The notes below the pieces were generated by a model. It saw only the letters and a list, made by a program, of their open reading frames with translations. It searched no databases and was not told where the DNA came from. A stretch of 64,000 nucleotides of DNA, from NCBI GenBank assembly GCA_023512835.1, contig CM042084.1:54105031-54169030 (forward strand). Reading direction: 5' to 3'. The stretch is from Taxillus chinensis. Lineage: Eukaryota; Streptophyta; Magnoliopsida; Santalales; Loranthaceae. Each line of letters begins with the position of its first letter. The first letter of the stretch is position 1. The position numbers were made by a program, and so were the translations under genes. This document shows positions 62,327 to 64,000 of the stretch, piece by piece.

Positions 62327-62728
62327 TGTTGTTGCAATTTGATGCGCACGTTGCACAGTCACATCAGCCACGTCATTCTGCGAGAGTGCCAAAGGAAAAT
62401 CCAAAATATTTGAATTACTTGGCCGCTTTTGTGTGAAGCATAGATGTGGATAGTTGGAGCGGGTCTCTAAGAATCAGTGTGCTAGGATTACTTAGCTGCA
62501 AATAAACAGGAAGAATAACTGAAGTTTGTTAAGAGAGTTATTCTTTGGGGTTAGAGCTTAGCAGAGCGTGGGTAATTGTTATCTTTGTTCTTTTATTCCT
62601 ATATAATTATGGTATGAGGAAATAAAGAATGGTGTGAAAAAATTAAATCAATTCTCTTGTGGTTTGTTCTCGCCCTAAGAAGAACGAACTTTCCTTATTT
62701 ATCTCTACACTTTGACTGGGACTTGTCA
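62327..62728 (+). mobile_element. 5' LTR of an upstream gypsy element
   Basis: TGTTGTTG...ACTTGTCA, followed by primer site TGGTATTAGAGC (62731-62742). Contains TATATAATTATGG (about 62600) as a possible TATA. The left border is inferred from TG and from length similar to related LTRs. Confidence 0.65.
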
Positions 62729-62749
62729 ATTGGTATTAGAGCACACACA

Positions 62750-64000
62750 ATGTCCACCAATAAAGAACATATAGAACATCTAGAAGCCAGATTCGGAGAG
62801 CTGCAAAACAACTTCAACCGTATGGAAGTCGGAGTCCATGACAAACTTCAACAAATTGAAGATTCCATTAGCAGAATGTCTGACGCGTTCACAGTAGGAC
62901 CAAGGGCTTCACCAAACACCGCTGATGCACAAACGGGTCAAACTTCCCATGCATGGACCCAGGATCCCACACTCGAAAGACGGCCAATGTTTGATTCTAA
63001 ATTGGCGAAATTAGAATTTCCAAAGTATTCTGGAGACGACCCGACCAAGGGGCTTATGCGAGTAGGTCAATTCTTTGAATATCAAGGCATGACAGAGGCA
63101 CAAAAAATATCCCTAGTATCTTTCCACCTAAAGGGAGAAGCAAACCAATGGTGGCAATGGTTACGGGGGGGCATATCAAGACGAAGATAAAGAGATCACT
63201 TGGGAGGTCTTTACTGAGGAGTTGTGGTTACATTTTGGCCCTACTGATTGTGAGGACTTCAACGAATCACTATCCAAAATTAAACAAACGAGCTCCCTAC
63301 GTGATTACTAAAGGGAGTTTGAAAGGTTAGGAAATAAAGTTCAGGGATGGACCCAAAAGGCACTAGTGGGAACGTTTATGGGAGGACTTAAGGACGAGAT
63401 TGCTGACGACATACGAATGTTCAGACCCAAGACGTTGAAGGAAGCTATCAGTTTGGCGCGCATAGCTGGATGAACAACTGCCCAACAATGAAGGTTCTCC
63501 AAACCCACTAATAGGGTTGTTACTGACGTGCAATCTACACCTAAAACCAAAGCCAACACTCCTTTCAAGAGGTTATCATGGGAGGAAATGCAGCGAAAAA
63601 GAGCTCAAGGATTGTGCTTCAATTGTGATGAAAGATTCACTGTAGGACACAAAATGTCGAGGGCCTCAGTTATTACTACTCGAAAAGAAGGACTCAAATT
63701 CCGACAACAAAAATTCTGGGAATGAAGAATCTTCTTCGCCTGCAATTTCTTTACATGCACTTATAGGGTGGTCACCTCATAAAACAATGCCAGTGATAGC
63801 AACCATTGGGACTCAAGCTATGATGGTTTTGATTGACAGTGGGTCAACCCACAGTTTTATTAGCCAAAAGATAGCAAATCAGCTGCAACAAGACCTTTGA
63901 CGTCAAGGTCGCCAATGAGACACCCTTAAGGTGCTAGGGTCGATTTGAAAATGTCAGAATTAACTTACAAGGTATCCCATTCACTCTTACTTTATATGCT
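62750..64000 (+). pseudogene. Ty3/gypsy gag and protease, cut by window end
   Basis: ATG 62750 begins MSTNKEHIEHLEARFGELQN; gag core PMFDSKLAKLEFPKYSGDDP, FFEYQGMTEAQKISLVSFHL KGEANQWWQW, then frameshifts near 63170. A worn CCHC (GLCFNCDERFTVGHKM) is at about 63610-63650 and the protease active site VLIDSGSTHSFI at 63826-63861. A gypsy of the chromovirus kind, facing away from DCL4 and continuing beyond 64000. Confidence 0.85.

Noticed and set aside
1..64000. An undescribed multi-gene defence or metabolic system
   Set aside because: Only one host gene is present. All other coding signals belong to known transposable-element families; nothing suggests a new functional gene set.

Overview
The window is plant nuclear DNA, almost certainly from an angiosperm. 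Nearly all of it is one host gene on the minus strand, a DICER-LIKE 4 (DCL4) gene whose introns are filled with transposable elements. I traced 22 coding exons by eye: the start codon is at 61954 and the gene runs off the left end inside the second RNase III domain. About 4.08 kb of coding sequence (about 1,360 codons) is spread over more than 61.9 kb. The protein order is DExD/H helicase (exons 1-12), Dicer dimerisation/DUF283 (13-14), the conserved linker and PAZ region (15-17), RNase IIIa (18-20) and the start of RNase IIIb (20-22). The rest of RNase IIIb and the dsRNA-binding domains should lie beyond base 1. DCL4 makes the 21-nt siRNAs used in trans-acting siRNA and antiviral silencing.

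Layout, left to right. 1-871: exons 22-21. 872-17559: 16.7-kb intron 20, holding a Ty1/copia integrase scrap, a long LTR with a tandem 'CGGAGTAAGG' array and a broken ORF of the kind found in Ogre/Tat-like elements, a Ty3/gypsy pol cut by a 925-bp MITE with TAA target duplications, two copia fragments, and a 66-bp fossil of mitochondrial-type large-subunit rRNA. 17560-23676: exons 20-12. 23677-39022: 15.3-kb intron 11, a nest of gypsy pieces around a 6.6-kb Sirevirus-like copia with ATAAC target duplications. 39023-40294: exons 11-9. 40295-51092: 10.8-kb intron 8, with a nearly full-length but dead LINE and a degenerate copia. 51093-56679: exons 8-3, with a 5'-truncated LINE, a (TC)37 microsatellite and a tandem TRIM array in the introns. 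56680-60844: intron 2, holding a 3.5-kb hAT transposon with BED finger and hATC domain. 60845-61954: exons 2-1. 62327-64000: a gypsy element facing away from DCL4, about 370 bp upstream of the ATG.

The DCL4 frame is intact except at exon 15, where a run of seven G shifts the conserved frame by one; the preceding intron also appears to start with GC. I see no operon, CRISPR or evidence of an undescribed multi-gene system. The noteworthy points are the architecture of the gene, the possible lesion in exon 15, the inverted same-family repeats inside a Dicer gene's introns, and a tandem motif shared by the LTRs of two different retroelements.
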